Below, in pieces: positions 33,013 through 45,797 of a DNA stretch of 64,000 nt. Positions within the stretch are counted from its first letter, which is position 1; every line of letters begins with the position of its first letter. Source of the DNA: Lutraria lutraria (lineage: Eukaryota; Mollusca; Bivalvia; Venerida; Mactridae); assembly GCA_964023205.1 (NCBI GenBank), contig OZ026842.1, positions 4,257,067-4,321,066 of the forward strand. The letters are read 5' to 3'. The notes below the pieces were generated by a model. That model worked only from the letters and a program-made list of their open reading frames with translations. It was not told the origin of the DNA and did not search any database. The position numbers were made by a program, and so were the translations under genes.

Positions 33013-36000
33013 ATGACTTTGGACGTCCGAGCCTCGATTGGTTTTGTCATTTTGATAATGCTGGGTTTCGGAGAAGCAGGTACTTCGTTAATTATTTCAT
33101 AAGTTTGAATCAGTTTTACTTATTTCTAATTATAGTATTTTAAGCGTACTTAGTATATTTTAAGCAATTTTAGTTTAACAATTATATGCAGAACATTTTT
33201 TGCTAAATTCATTTCATTCTCTTCCAGCCAGCAATTGTAATGAGCTTTTGACTGCAGCAAATGGTCAGTTGTCAAGTGGTTCATACACTGTGACCAACAC
33301 AAATCAGCAATCGTTCAAAGTTTACTGTCAGTTCTACAACGGATATGGATACGCCTTTGTTTCGAAAAACACCGATGTAACTGTTGATATGTCGTCATTG
33401 CGTGACGACACCTCACACGTAGTAATACGTCACAAGCGCGCTAATGGCCGGCAGTACACGGCAACAATGGAACAGTTATCACGATATTCGAGCACACCAA
33501 TCCTGGTTCAATACAATGGACACAGCGGATACAACAGACCCCAGAACTACGTAATGACACCCTATATTTATGTAGGTTTCGTGCCCCAATCTTTGACGTC
33601 CAGAGGAGCAACACATGGATGGAAATGCAACGGAAAAGAGTACACATTTAGTAATTGTGATGCTAATGCCAACAGTTACATCGTCTTTCTATTCAATCAC
33701 AACAACAGAGGTTATACAAGCTATCAAGGTTACTACAACGCCCTGATGTTTCCGTGGTACGATAAAGCAACGATTTTATCCACATCGGAGAATTTACCGG
33801 ATGAATTCTTTTCTTCTATATACGAGATCCATCACGGCGGTTGTGGTGGTTACGGAACAGGACGAGCAGTTTCTGACATAACCGGAGCCACAGTCGGAGT
33901 AAAATTCAGTATGTATAAAGTTTTTTTTACGAATTTTCTTGAAACTTTTTATGGTCACGTGGTTAGAGCGTTTGGTTTGTGTAGGATTCATGGTCGAGGC
34001 CGGTCATGCCCTTCTACATCGTCGGACACCCACGGTCGCTGCCTCCGCTCCGCTATGTACATATCGGGAGATGTACGTAGCGGGTCGAAGGCAGCGACCG
34101 TGGGTATCCGACGATGGCCCTTCTATAAGAAATTGACAACAATGTCGATTTTCCTCCGCATGTGGAGAAGTTGCCAGTGCCTTGTAAGTAAGTACTGGTT
34201 AGGATGCCGTCTTGTTAGGTGAATCGGCTGCTGTAACTAAAAACGTGTTGAAAGAAGGCGTTAAACCAAATCAAATGAATGAATTAAACCTGCTGCGCTG
34301 TCAAATATAACAAACCGGGAATATCGACATTATGATTTAATCCACTTAATTATTTAGTTTGTTCTTGCTTGATTTGAGCTACCTTATCAATAAGTAATTT
34401 AAAGAATAACTCATTGATATTTTTTCAAATGTTCGTGGATATTCGTTGGATGTTCGTTGGATTACCAGGGTCAGCCATGGTGGAAAGTAGCCCGTAAACA
34501 ACAACAATATGGCGGCCTGTCTATTAGGCCCGAGGCACTTTCTTTAGACAAATTCCGAGGATTTCCGATTGACTATGAACGTGACCAAGTACGTATATTT
34601 ACGTTCCTCATGTGATTAACATATCATTTGTTTAGTTCTTTACTCTTCTACCCATAGCTATCACGTGTGCAGCACCAAGTCAGATAAGTCAGGGATCTAT
34701 GACGTACACGGGTATGAGTGTTGGAAGTACAGCTTCGTTCTCTTGTTCGAGCGGATATTCCGTTATCAGTGGAGACGCCACGCGCACCTGCTCTGGTACC
34801 GGAGGATGGTCCGGCTCGGAACCAGTTTGCGGGGGTATGCTTTTGAATAGTATTTTTATAAAAAAGAAACTTATACACTGATAAATTAAATAATCGGCCA
34901 TCGTGGTCTATTCTGAAAATTTTGTGAGCAGGGCGATCACATAATTGTTTCGATACTTAATAGTGAAGTGTATTCAAGTTGCATTGTCACTTTCTCTCTC
35001 GTAAGCTTCACTTATTCTAAAATTATTATTACAGAATAATATTTATCGTATGAAATGTCTCATTTTCTTTGGTACTGGCCTTTGATAATAAACATGATAT
35101 TTTGTTCTCTGTTTTGCAACAACAGCCGTAGTAATGAATAAGTTTGAGACTTTCACGCGCATTTCTGAGAAAAGTAAAAGAAGACGGTGGCAACACACAA
35201 ACAATCTCTGTGATGATTTTTATTTTTGATTAATTAGATGGCAATTCTGCGAATACGTTGTATTTCAGTACATGGTAATTGGGCTGATTGGTCCAACTGG
35301 TCTGGTTGCTCGGTGACATGCGCTAGTGGAACTAAGACAAGGTCAAGGACATGCACTGATCCAGCACCAGTAAACGGTAACGCGTGCGCAGGTTCCGGTA
35401 CGGACTCAGCCGCGTGTACATTGTCTGCCTGTCCAAGTAAGTAAACCCATTCCTGTTTAAAATATCGATAAAATCGTAAATTTTCACATGGAAACTTAGT
35501 CACATTTATTCTGAAAGCATGAAAATAGTGTCATTTCACATACGGACACACGGATTTAATCATAATCGTAACAAACCATCTGAGTGCTTCAGTGAACGAC
35601 TGAATTTCCCAATTCACGGACCGAACAAATAGCATTCAGAAAAAGAATATCAACACTCAGTTTCAAAACATGACGTTTAGCCATAAAAAGTTATTCACGC
35701 ATTTCTTACATAGATAGGTGAACTTTAAGTGCGACCTCTTCAAAGCGACACCACTGTTAAGAACTTGTAGATGAATGTATATGACTTAAATAATTTAGCT
35801 GACAGTGCTGCCGAAAATATGACTATGGTCGATACAACATATCCGCGCTGGGTCATTATTATGATAGATGAAATAATGAATAAAGTTGATTATTAAATCT
35901 AACTAAGATTATAAAATTGTTCATCTAATGAAGATTAAAGGTTTGAATTATCACGGTACCTGGCTTACCTCATAGCAAATAGTTACGTGAAAAATAATTA

Positions 36001-39000
36001 ATAAAATGAGAAAGTAAGTCAAATTGAGGTCATTTTGAGACAAAACATGCGACCTATATGTCGAGTTGTATAAGTCGCTAGTTGGACATAGATCAAAAGT
36101 TGGATTTAAATACTAACCAAGGACGCTCAAGTATGTAAAAATTAGTCAGGATTAACCGATTATATTAAAAGTGAATTTACGCTTTTGTTCAATTAAAATT
36201 ATTTAATTTTATATTGTGAAATTGGATAATGGAGAATAATACTTTCCGATTTATGTCACCATATGTTTGTCTAGATAATCTAACGATTAATACCTAACGG
36301 TTAGTTCAGTGTTTAAGTAGATTAAACTTTTATCCTTATTATACTATTTAATAAAATCTAAATTCTCGGTTAATACTATTATGAGGTACACATTTTATTT
36401 GAGCCGCCCCCGTCGTCGAGTGGTTAAGGTCAGAGCAGAACAGAACATTTCTTAATTAAGCAAGTACAAATACAATGTAGTACATAGTCACAATGTATGA
36501 TGTACAGCGGACTCCCTTTGATTGAACTCGGTTAATTCGAACATCCCGAAAACTAGAACACATTTTCCGATCCCGATTATTTTGTTCCATGTTTATATAT
36601 TTATACTCCGTATAGCTTGAACAACATAAATTCGACGTTCGAATTAATTACTGGGTCTCCTGCCAAATATTTACTTTGTTATTCACACGTCTCGGTCGAA
36701 CAAAACATTTTCATGACTATACAGAACACTTGACCTTCAAAATTCGCTAGATATGACACGGAACCTGGGTGTGAAGATAAAACTTATCACAATAACAACT
36801 GGTTGAATTTGTTTTTAAACTTAGCTGTAATTAATTGTACATTAATGATTAATACGTATGTCTATCAACATTTTGTTATTATATTTAATGAGTGATTACT
36901 TTATAATTACTTGTGAAATAAATAACAAAATTATTATGAAATTGCAAGATTAATGGTTCGTAAACAAAATGCATTTTCTGTAACTATATTTTAGGTGCGT
37001 GTTGTTATATGATGACGATATTTCACTACAAACAACAACACAGTACAAATGCTACAAGGGTAACAATTACAGTTTAATGGAGTAAAATTCTCGACTTCCA
37101 GTGGATAGAGCCTAGATTTCCGCATAACTGGAATTGATTTTGTCAGTCCCGGCGAGGTCCACTGCATACAATCATACACTTAGATTTATAGCTTATAATA
37201 ATACATTGTATTATAAAGTGTACAATTATCCATGTTTCTGTCACAAAAACGCTAGAAAATTGTAGTATTTACCAACATACGTAACATGTACAATCTTACC
37301 AACTATTTTACTCCCAGTTGATGGAAATTGGGCTACTTGGAGCTCATGGTCCACATGTACATTGACATGCGGTACAGGAACACAGTCGAGATCTAGAACA
37401 TGTAGTGACCCATCAGCACAACATGGTGGAGCTGATTGTGCCGGTGATGGTGATGAAGCACAAAACTGCAACACGCAAAGTTGTCCAAGTAAGTATAAGG
37501 TATTGAAGGAACATCTATGAGCAATGTAGAAACACAAAGGTGTAACACAAACAATTGTCTATGTATTGACTGTCCTGCTTCGAGTTTGGATATATGACAT
37601 ATCAAATACATTACTTAGGTTCTGATATACATCTACGATGGGAACAGTCCTTAACACATAACCGGACGGTTCTTTGATTGAAAATAGTTTTAAAATCTTT
37701 TTTTCTGTTACAACTCTAGCATATTGCACAAACTTATTACTAACATGTTGTAGTTGATGGAAACTGGGCTACTTGGAGCTCATGGTCCACGTGTACATTG
37801 ACATGTGGTGCAGGGACACAGTCGAGATCTAGAACATGTAGTGACCCATCAGCACAACATGGTGGAGCTGATTGTGCCGGTGACGGTGATGAAGCACAAA
37901 ACTGTAACACGCAAAGTTGTCCAAGTAAGTATACGTTACTTTGGGAAATGTCTATGTGCAAAAAAACGTTGATGATTCTAATAAGGAAATTGTGTCAATT
38001 GTAATGCAGACAAAGTTACTCAAACAAAAGTGCATTGAATTTACTCAATTTATCGCTATGCATAAAGGATGCCTTTGTTTTAGATATATACTGTTACTGA
38101 AATGACGCTACAAGTGTTATGTGTAGGGCCGGAGACATGTAAAATACGCTAAGACATAGCTCCCTGCTTAGGCTGCATAAAATTGAAGTAGTATCAAGTC
38201 TTATAATGATGAATATGGTAATTCTATTCGTCATGTATGTATTAATCATCCCATCACGATTATTTGCAGGCATGCTTTGGTTCGTTTGAAAGTTATTTCA
38301 TACTTAGTATTTGCGATATGACCGTATAAGGCCCATTCGCCACACGACACGATTTATCAGTATTTTTGCTCGGTTGTTGGAACCGAATTTAATTTACAAA
38401 GCATTGTGACTTTGCTCAGTTTGGATACAAAAATGGTATTGCAATGTTTTGCTTGTATGTAAGCATTGGTTATGTCAATAATCTGAAATATTTGTTTTGG
38501 GACGTTTACTTATTAAGGTTTCTGCATTTATTTGATTTAAATGCTTACATACTCTTATCATGCAATACAAATCATGCCTCTTCACATACAGTACTTTGTA
38601 ATTCAGACACGTAATGGTAATATATGTATAAATGATCGATAAAATATTTAGATTTACATTGTGCTCTATTTTATTACTTAACTTTTAGTTGATGGAAACT
38701 GGGCTGCTTGGAGCTCATGGTCCACATGTTCATTGACATGTGGTACAGGGACACAGTCGAGATCTAGAACATGTAGTGACCCATCGGCACAACATGGTGG
38801 AGCTGATTGTGCCGGTGATGGTGATGAAGCACAAAACTGCAACACACACAATTGTCCAAGTAAGTCGATGTCATTTGGTAAATACAATCATTGTATAATG
38901 TCTATACTGTGGAAATGTACATATATTTCAACATGAAAAGACGAAACATATACAACTATGTATAGCGAAACACTTCGATTATTGGTGAAATAGAAGCGTT

Positions 39001-41253
39001 TCAGTCAACAGCACCAATTTGAAAGCAAACTGGACTTGGATATTCTCATATCCAGAACAAACAGACCAAAGCTTTACTCGCTTTCATCGCCAGCCTTAGT
39101 ATTTTATTGACTTCCAACATTGGATGATAGCCGAATAGGCTGGTAAGAATCGATTTCAGATTTGCGGGGGACTAATTTCAGATTTTGTCTGACAACTTGG
39201 GAGGAGAGGATGCCCAAACCAATCATTCTCTGTAATATGATGGTTCATGTATATTACTTCATGACTTGGATAAAAGGAAAGGAACATATAAGCGCAACAA
39301 ATTGAGTGAGATGAGACAGTTTCGAGTTTGGTCAGCAGTAAGCTATATGTCACACAACATAAGCAATCTGCAGTTGTCATTAATATCAAATTATGTTTTA
39401 GTTGATGGTGGCTGGACACAGTGGAGTGCATGGACAGCTTGTGGGGTCACGTGCTCAGACTCCCCTGTAATCAGTTCACGTGGAAGAACCTGTACAAATC
39501 CCTCACCACAATACAACGGTGCTAACTGCTCTGGAGATGCTGCGGAAACTAACGACTGCAATTTGAACCCATGTCCTAGTAAGTCTTTTTTGTTCATTCT
39601 CTTTGCATTCAAACACGATTTGAACAATTTACTAATAAAATTACAATAAGTTTTGTAGTATGATTATATTAAGCCGCTATAACAACGTTTGCAAAACTTT
39701 TCAATTTATCCTGCTTATGAATTTTTGGGACTGATGGCCAAAAACAATTATTTTAAAACCATCAAAACTGAAAATAGTAAGGAATTGATGTATTTCAGTT
39801 GATGGACAGTGGAGTTCTTGGAATGCATATGGAGAGTGTTCTGTTACATGTTTAGGAGGGATTAAAAACCGAACGCGTGATTGTGGAAGCCCCGCCCCTA
39901 ATTGGGGAGGAGCTGACTGTGTTGGTGATGCTTGGGAAACAGACAGCTGTAATGACAATGCTTGCAACGGTACGTATATTCACAGTCTGACAATATACGT
40001 CCAATTACGAACCCACTGAAACATAACTACAAAACGCACATACCACAACATGTTTGCTTATAATGTTGCGATCAAGCAGCTGAAACAGCATCAAATGAAA
40101 TAGTGTAATACTGTAAAATTTGACCAAATGATTAAAAAGTATCAAATGATTGAAACAAACACATTATCTAAAAAACATGAGTTGAAATTAAGCTATTTAT
40201 GGTTGGTATTGAAACCTTCAGAGTACCTATTTCAGTTCTTCCACCTGTTGATGGAAACTGGGGAGCTTGGGCGGACTGGAATGGTTGTTCAGTGACTTGC
40301 GATTCGGGTATCCGTCGTAGGTATCGAGCTTGCGACTCTCCTGCACCTGCTAGGATGGGGGAGCCGTGTCAGGGTGAACAATATACAGAGGAAGTTTGTA
40401 CTGCACAGGGCACATGTCCAGGTGTGTTAGATATGTTGCCATTTTACTATCGCAGCAATATAACTAAAATCTTGATTGAGATACGGATGTTTATTAATTT
40501 GTCGTGCGCATGTAAAATGTTTCGAACTCTGGACGAGAGTCACAATTTACGTAACAACATTGACTGAACATGTTAAATTGTCCTCCACCTCTGAACTAGA
40601 CAGAGTAGTTTGGTTGACGTATCTTGCGGATAGAATGTGGTTAGTACTGGTTAATCGTTAGGATAACTATCCGTCCCAATATGACTGAAATAATGTTGAA
40701 TAGGTGTACTATCCGAAGAAATAAATAAATGCACATGACATTAAGCTTATCGTATCTGTTTCTATAGGTAAGGAATGTATCCAAAACAACCTTCTTGTAA
40801 AAAGAAATTTTGAAAATTCATATTGTTCATTACTTTATGTATTTGCAATGCAATGAGCTTATGCATGATGGTTCAAAACAGACAATTCATAGACATCAAT
40901 TACAACTTCTTTAGATATAATAATGTTTGCTAATATAGGTAGTGTAGTGTGAGTGTCCTATAACATTTACACTTTTTCTTATTTCGTATCCAGTATCGAT
41001 TGACGGCAATTGGGGTGAATGGAGTAATGTTTCTAGTTGTGATGTAACATGTGGCACTGGGCAGTCGGTCAGAGCACGCCAATGTGATAACCCAGCACCT
41101 TCTAACGGAGGACAGGCATGTGACGGATTGTCGTTGACTGTTTCCACATGTGTGCTCTCGGACTGTGATTCGTCAAACAGCTCTTCTGGCTATGGACAAA
41201 ATTATAAAAATGTTGGTATCATTTTGCTTTTAGGTATATCAGTTAATGTATAA
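33013..41253 (+). CDS. Secreted/GPI-anchored CCP and eight-TSP1 protein (799 residues)
   Basis: Eleven coding exons, all introns phase 1: 33013-33079 (signal peptide MTLDVRASIGFVILIMLGFG), 33228-33908, 34658-34834, 35269-35436, 37318-37488, 37754-37924, 38689-38859, 39402-39578, 39799-39969, 40236-40421, 40994-41253. Residues 23-249 form a module opening with C-x-x-L-L...SGSY...VYC as in fibrinogen-like domains but without a full FReD; HGGCGGYG near its end faintly recalls GON domains. Residues 250-308 are a CCP/sushi domain. Residues 309-772 are eight TSP1 repeats with W-x-x-W C-mannosylation and C-S/T-x-T-C-x-x-G O-fucosylation motifs. The tail, an SSG stretch followed by VGIILLLGISVNV and stop, looks like a GPI signal. 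Likely an adhesion or recognition protein; the exact family is unknown. Symmetric phase-1 exons explain growth by exon duplication. Confidence 0.85.
33945..34285 (+). mobile_element. SINE with internal palindrome in intron 2
   Basis: The tRNA-like head ('ggtcacgtggttagagcg') and SINE tail ('gaatcggctgctgtaac', 'gaaggcgttaaaccaaat') surround an extra long inverted repeat at about 34018-34108: 'catcgtcggacacccacgg' is answered by 'ccgtgggtatccgacgatg'. Confidence 0.7.
34018..34108. repeat. Near-perfect palindrome inside the SINE
   Basis: Arms of about 40 bp with a short loop around 'acatatcgggagatgta'. A strong hairpin in intron RNA is expected. Confidence 0.8.
35445..37310. other. Large intron 4 of TSP1 gene
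   Basis: No domain exon was found. A tRNA-like SINE head ('gccgcccccgtcgtcgagtggttaagg', about 36402-36430) without a body is present. The rest is AT-rich unique sequence. Confidence 0.4.
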
Positions 41254-41414
41254 AATGCACTACGTCAATACATTCCAGGTCATTGGAGGGTTACTTAACG
41301 ACACACTGCATGATAGCTCATTACATCTGAATCCAGTTACTACAATTTGATTCTTGTCTATTCACATAAGCACCAAGGCAATGATTCCTTACATTATTTA
41401 CGATTTGTAACCTT

Positions 41415-43312
41415 TATTAATTAAATGTTGGACCGGGGCCGCGGGTCATTGCGCTTGATTTGTAACCTGGTGGCCCGGATTCGATTCCTGATCGCGCCTT
41501 GTTATACCCTTCAATGCAAATTTAAACAAAATGTCGATTTTCCTCCACATATAGAGGAGAAGTTGTTGGTTCCTTGTGGAAGGGCAAGTTAGTACTGGTT
41601 AGAATACAGTCCTGGAATACTGGGTCCTTGTGGAAGGACAAGTTTGAACTGGTTAGAATACAGTCCTGGAATACTGGGTCCTTGTGGAAGGGCAGGTTAG
41701 TACTGGTTAGAATACAGTCCTGGAATACTTGGTCCTTGTGGAAGGACAAGTTTGAACTGGTTAGAATACAGTCCTGGAATACTGGGTCCTTGTGGAAGGG
41801 CAAGTTAGTACTGGTTAGAATACAGTCCTGGAATACTGGGTCCTTGTGGAAGGACAAGTTAGAACTGGTTAGAATACAGTCCTGGAATACTGGGTCCTTG
41901 TGGAAGGACAAGTTAGAACTGGTTAGAATACAGTCCTGGAATACTGGGTCCTTGTGGAAGGACAAGTTTGAACTGGTTAGAATACAGTCCTGGAATACTG
42001 GGTCCTTGTGGAAGGACAAGTTAGAACTGGTTAGAATACAGTCCTGGAATACTGGGTCCTTGTGGAAGGGCAAGTTAGAACTGGTTAGAATACAGACCTG
42101 GAATACTGGGTCCTTGTGGAAGGGCAAGTTAGAACTGGTTAGAATACAGTCCTGGAGTACTGGGTCCTTGTGGAAGGGCAAGTTAGAACTGGTTAGAATA
42201 CAGTCCTGGAGTACCGGGTCCTTGTGGAAGGGCAAGTTAGAACTGGTTAGAATACAGTCCTGGAATACTGGGTCCTTGTGGAAGGGCAAGTTAGTACTGG
42301 TTAGAATACAGTCCTGGAATACTGGGTCCTTGTGGAAGGGCAAGTTTGAACTGGTTAGAATACAGTCCTGGAATACTGGGTCCTTGTGGAAGGGCAAGTT
42401 AGTACTGGTTAGAATACAGTCCTGGAATACTGGGTCCTTGTGGAAGGACAAGTTTGAACTGGTTAGAATACAGTCCTGGAATACTGGGTCCTTGTGGAAG
42501 GGCAAGTTAGTACTGGTTAGAATACAGTCCTGGAATACTGGGTCCTTGTGGAAGGACAAGTTAGAACTGGTTAGAATACAGTCCTGGAATACTGGGTCCT
42601 TGTGGAAGGACAAGTTTGAACTGGTTAGAATACAGTCCTGGAATACTGGGTCCTTGTGGAAGGACAAGTTAGAACTGGTTAGAATACAGTCCTGGAATAC
42701 TGGGTCCTTGTGGAAGGGCAAGTTCGAACTGGTTAGAATACAGTCCTGGAGTACTGGGTCCTTGTGGAAGGGCAAGTTAGAACTGGTTAGAATACAGTCC
42801 TGGAGTACCGGGTCCTTGTGGAAGGGCAAGTTAGAACTGGTTAGAATACAGTCCTGGAATACTGGGTCCTTGTGGAAGGGCAAGTTAGAACTGGTTAGAA
42901 TACAGTCCTGGAGTACCGGGTCCTTGTGGAAGGGCAAGTTAGAACTGGTTAGAATACAGTCCTGGAATACTGGGTCCTTGTGGAAGGGCAAGTTAGAACT
43001 GGTTAGAATACAGTCCTGGAGTACCGGGTCCTTGTGGAAGGGCAAGTTAGAACTGGTTAGAATACAGTCCTGGAATACTGGGTCCTTGTGGAAGGGCAAG
43101 TTAGTACTGGTTAGAATACAGTCCTGGAATACTGGGTCCTTGTGGAAGGGCAAGTTGGAACTGGTTAGAATACAGTCCTGGAATACTGGGTCCTTGTGGA
43201 AGGGCAAGTTGGAACTGGTTAGAATACAGTCCTGGACACTTGTTAGGTAAATCGACCGCCGTATATAACTGACAATTTGTTGAGAAACGACGTTAAATCC
43301 AAATAAACAAAT
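41415..43312 (+). mobile_element. tRNA-type SINE with expanded core
   Basis: The head at about 41430-41500 includes a pol III B-box-like GGATTCGATTCC. The body starts 'aatgtcgattttcctccac' (about 41530), and the 3' end 'gtaaatcgaccgccgtatataactgac...cgttaaatcc' is at 43245-43295. Between them the core segment is amplified as a 54-bp satellite. Confidence 0.8.
41567..43236. repeat. 54-bp SINE-core satellite (about 31 units)
   Basis: The unit combines 'gtccttgtggaagggcaag', 'ttagaactggttagaatac' and 'agtcctggaatactgg'. The same segment occurs once in unexpanded SINEs (e.g. 59775-59815). Unit length is a multiple of three, so frames of over 550 codons stay open on both strands; they have no start context or domain and are not genes. 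Confidence 0.95.
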
Positions 43313-43539
43313 GTTGGACCAAACATCACAATGCGCAGGTTTTATTGATGGAACGAAACCACACCAATGTCCAATAATGATACCGCTTTATTTTGCTTCA
43401 GATAATCTTTTTACTCATTGCTTAATACTGAAATGTAGCATTCACTTAGATCAGCGTGAATTGTCAACAGCTCAACGTATGACAACAATGGAGAGTCACA
43501 CGTATCAGACAGCAACAACATGTCTTTTCCAAATTGTAG

Positions 43540-44463
43540 GTTTGTCCACTTGGATACTTCACATGCTACAGCGGTGGGATTACGTGCCTGTCAGAGGCAT
43601 TTGTTTGTGAATGTACATCAGATTGTGACGATGGAAGTGACGAAAGTATTGAGTGGGCTGGCTGTGAAATATTGTGCTCCGGTGTCACTGGTGAGTATTG
43701 ACTTTGGTCAGTTAGAATTTCACCACCATTGTTGTTGCATAAATTTTCCTTATCAAAATGTGTCCACATTTGTTTTACATTGATGTGTTCCGAAATAAAA
43801 CATAAGTACGTAAGAGATGAATATGTAACTGAAAAGTTTTTCTGAGAATTATTATGAAAAGATGGAATTTGACATATATTATCCTTTTCATATTGTGGTT
43901 AATGTTTGTTTCATTCGTCGCTTTGTTTAGAAAGGGAATTAACTAACAAAAGGCTGAACAATAACATTATGGTCGATGTCGATATATTCATCTTTGCTAA
44001 TATTTCTTAAACAAAACGGACAATAATAAAGACATAATCGATCAGATCAAACTGTATAGTACACGATACAATATTGCTGATGTGACAGATTTGTGCTGTA
44101 TTTTGTTTAAACGATATAGTGAGCTTTTATTAACCCGAGTCTACAAGCTGAATAATTATACGGTCACTGTATGCGAATATTTTTAGCTTCGTTTCACAGT
44201 CAATATAGTTTTCATTCATTTTATCTCATGGAGTGTTTCATTCCGCATGATGTTATGTTGCGTGTAGTTAAATACATGTACATTTGACAACCGGTATAAC
44301 TTAAAATTATCATATAACGTAGATAAGATAAAAAAAATGCAAGCATTGACCATGAAATAAAGCAGCACTTCTTGGTATATTTCCAGGTATGAGAGGAATT
44401 AGTGGGTTTGGAAGTATGCTGTTGGTAATATTCCATTTGGTGAAGAGGACCATTTTCGCTTGA
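43540..44463 (+). CDS. Orphan LDLa exon with possible last exon
   Basis: Exon 43540-43690 (after aaattgtag, donor gtgagt) encodes an LDL-receptor class A module: CPLGYFTCYSGGITC then CECTSDCDDGSDE and a final Cys. The Asp/Glu calcium cage DxxDCxDGSDE is present. It ends in phase 1. A following exon at 44387-44463 (after ggtatatttccag) fits that phase and encodes a short hydrophobic tail GFGSMLLVIFHLV, then stop, resembling a membrane or GPI end. The LDLa exon starts in phase 0, which does not fit the phase-1 pattern of the TSP1 gene upstream, so I treat it as a separate, incomplete gene. No signal-peptide exon was found. Confidence 0.4.
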
Positions 44464-45750
44464 TAAGAAATGAACGATTCGGAAATGTTCCATTGAAAGT
44501 GTTTATCATTTATGTGCTTTATTAATCGTTTCAAACAATTATTGAAATACAGAAGTTTTGAAAGCAAAAGAAACACTAGTAGTTTATGAAGAAAGTTTTC
44601 CTCGGTTTCTTCTGGTACGAATTTCTTCATAATTTAAAAGTACAACTACATATATAGCCAAACGGCTATTCTTTGGAAAGATAGATTATTTGGCCTTTAT
44701 TGACATGTGTCACAGTGACTTTAAATGAGAGGTCATTTTGATTTAAATAATCTATGACGGTTTTTAAAATACTGGTCGACTTACCTTATTCGGAGGTGTC
44801 GCTAACTTCATTTTGAAATTTCAAGAAAATCAGTTGATATTATTTTGAGGAAAGTATCTACTTCAGCCTGGTGTTTTCATTTCATTCTATTGTATAGTTT
44901 TGTAAAATATTGCACTACCTTTCTGTTTATTTCTTCGATTATAAAATAAAACACTTAAACATAGATTCTGTTTTTTTATGTTTTCAGTAAAAATCCATAT
45001 ACTCACGTAGTATTTAATGACCATACTACCCGCTTATGTTTTGATTGAATTTTCATTCCTGAACCTATATTAAGAATCCTTAGGTCACTGTCAAATTGTT
45101 ATTATTGCATTTCTTGATTTCAAACTATTCCTTTTTAGAAGATGGAAAGTTAGTACTGGTTCCTCATTCTTGGATCTTTAATCTTCTTACTCAACATAGA
45201 TCCGCTCAATCGACTACATGGACAACTATGTATATGAACTACTAATATGTTATTAAGCTTTGCTAGTTCTGTATTTAGTCATACAATTCAGCTTTACTTT
45301 TAGGTCGGATGGTTAAAGTAATTTGCGCTTTACATTTTGTTTTTAACTATTTAAGTAGGGATCCTTTCGAATATAGCTCCTCGGGGTAACTTTATTCGTT
45401 GAATTGCACTCTTTAACTTTGGGAACTGTATACCAAAAAACATGTTCGAACAAATTCGAATACAGCTAGCATACCAGTTGATCAAAATGATGATATAGAG
45501 AATGTCCACGAAACCTTTAGTTACTTGCATAAGAGTCATTTTGGCAAATGGTTGAGCGTATGTTATCTATTCTTGTAGGCCAATGATCTGTTAGGTTTGA
45601 TACATATACGAGATAAATAGGTCGGTTTGAATACCACAACTAGTCTTCATATTCGTTCGTCGATTCAGGAATTTACGATAAATTCAATATAGAAAAAAAC
45701 ACCATTGAATATAGTGGAATCTTATTCTAAACAAATTGCTCAGAGTGAAG
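44464..45750. other. Gene-free interval
   Basis: No supportable exon. A short SINE-core scrap ('ggaaagttagtactggttcc') occurs near 45143-45163. Confidence 0.4.
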
Positions 45751-45754
45751 TTCA

Positions 45755-45760
45755 TTTATT
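45755..45760 (-). terminator. Polyadenylation signal AATAAA
   Basis: AATAAA on the minus strand, about 40 nt past the lectin stop codon. Confidence 0.5.
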
Positions 45761-45797
45761 TCTATGCGTTCTTTATGTATACGTATTTTGAACAGAT

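Noticed and set aside
36402..36430. Possible tRNA gene
   Set aside because: Only an A-box-like head without a complete cloverleaf; typical of a SINE head fragment.
41522..43250. Overlapping ORFs of about 560 codons on both strands
   Set aside because: Artefact of a 54-bp tandem repeat; flanked by SINE head and tail, with no domain or splice context.
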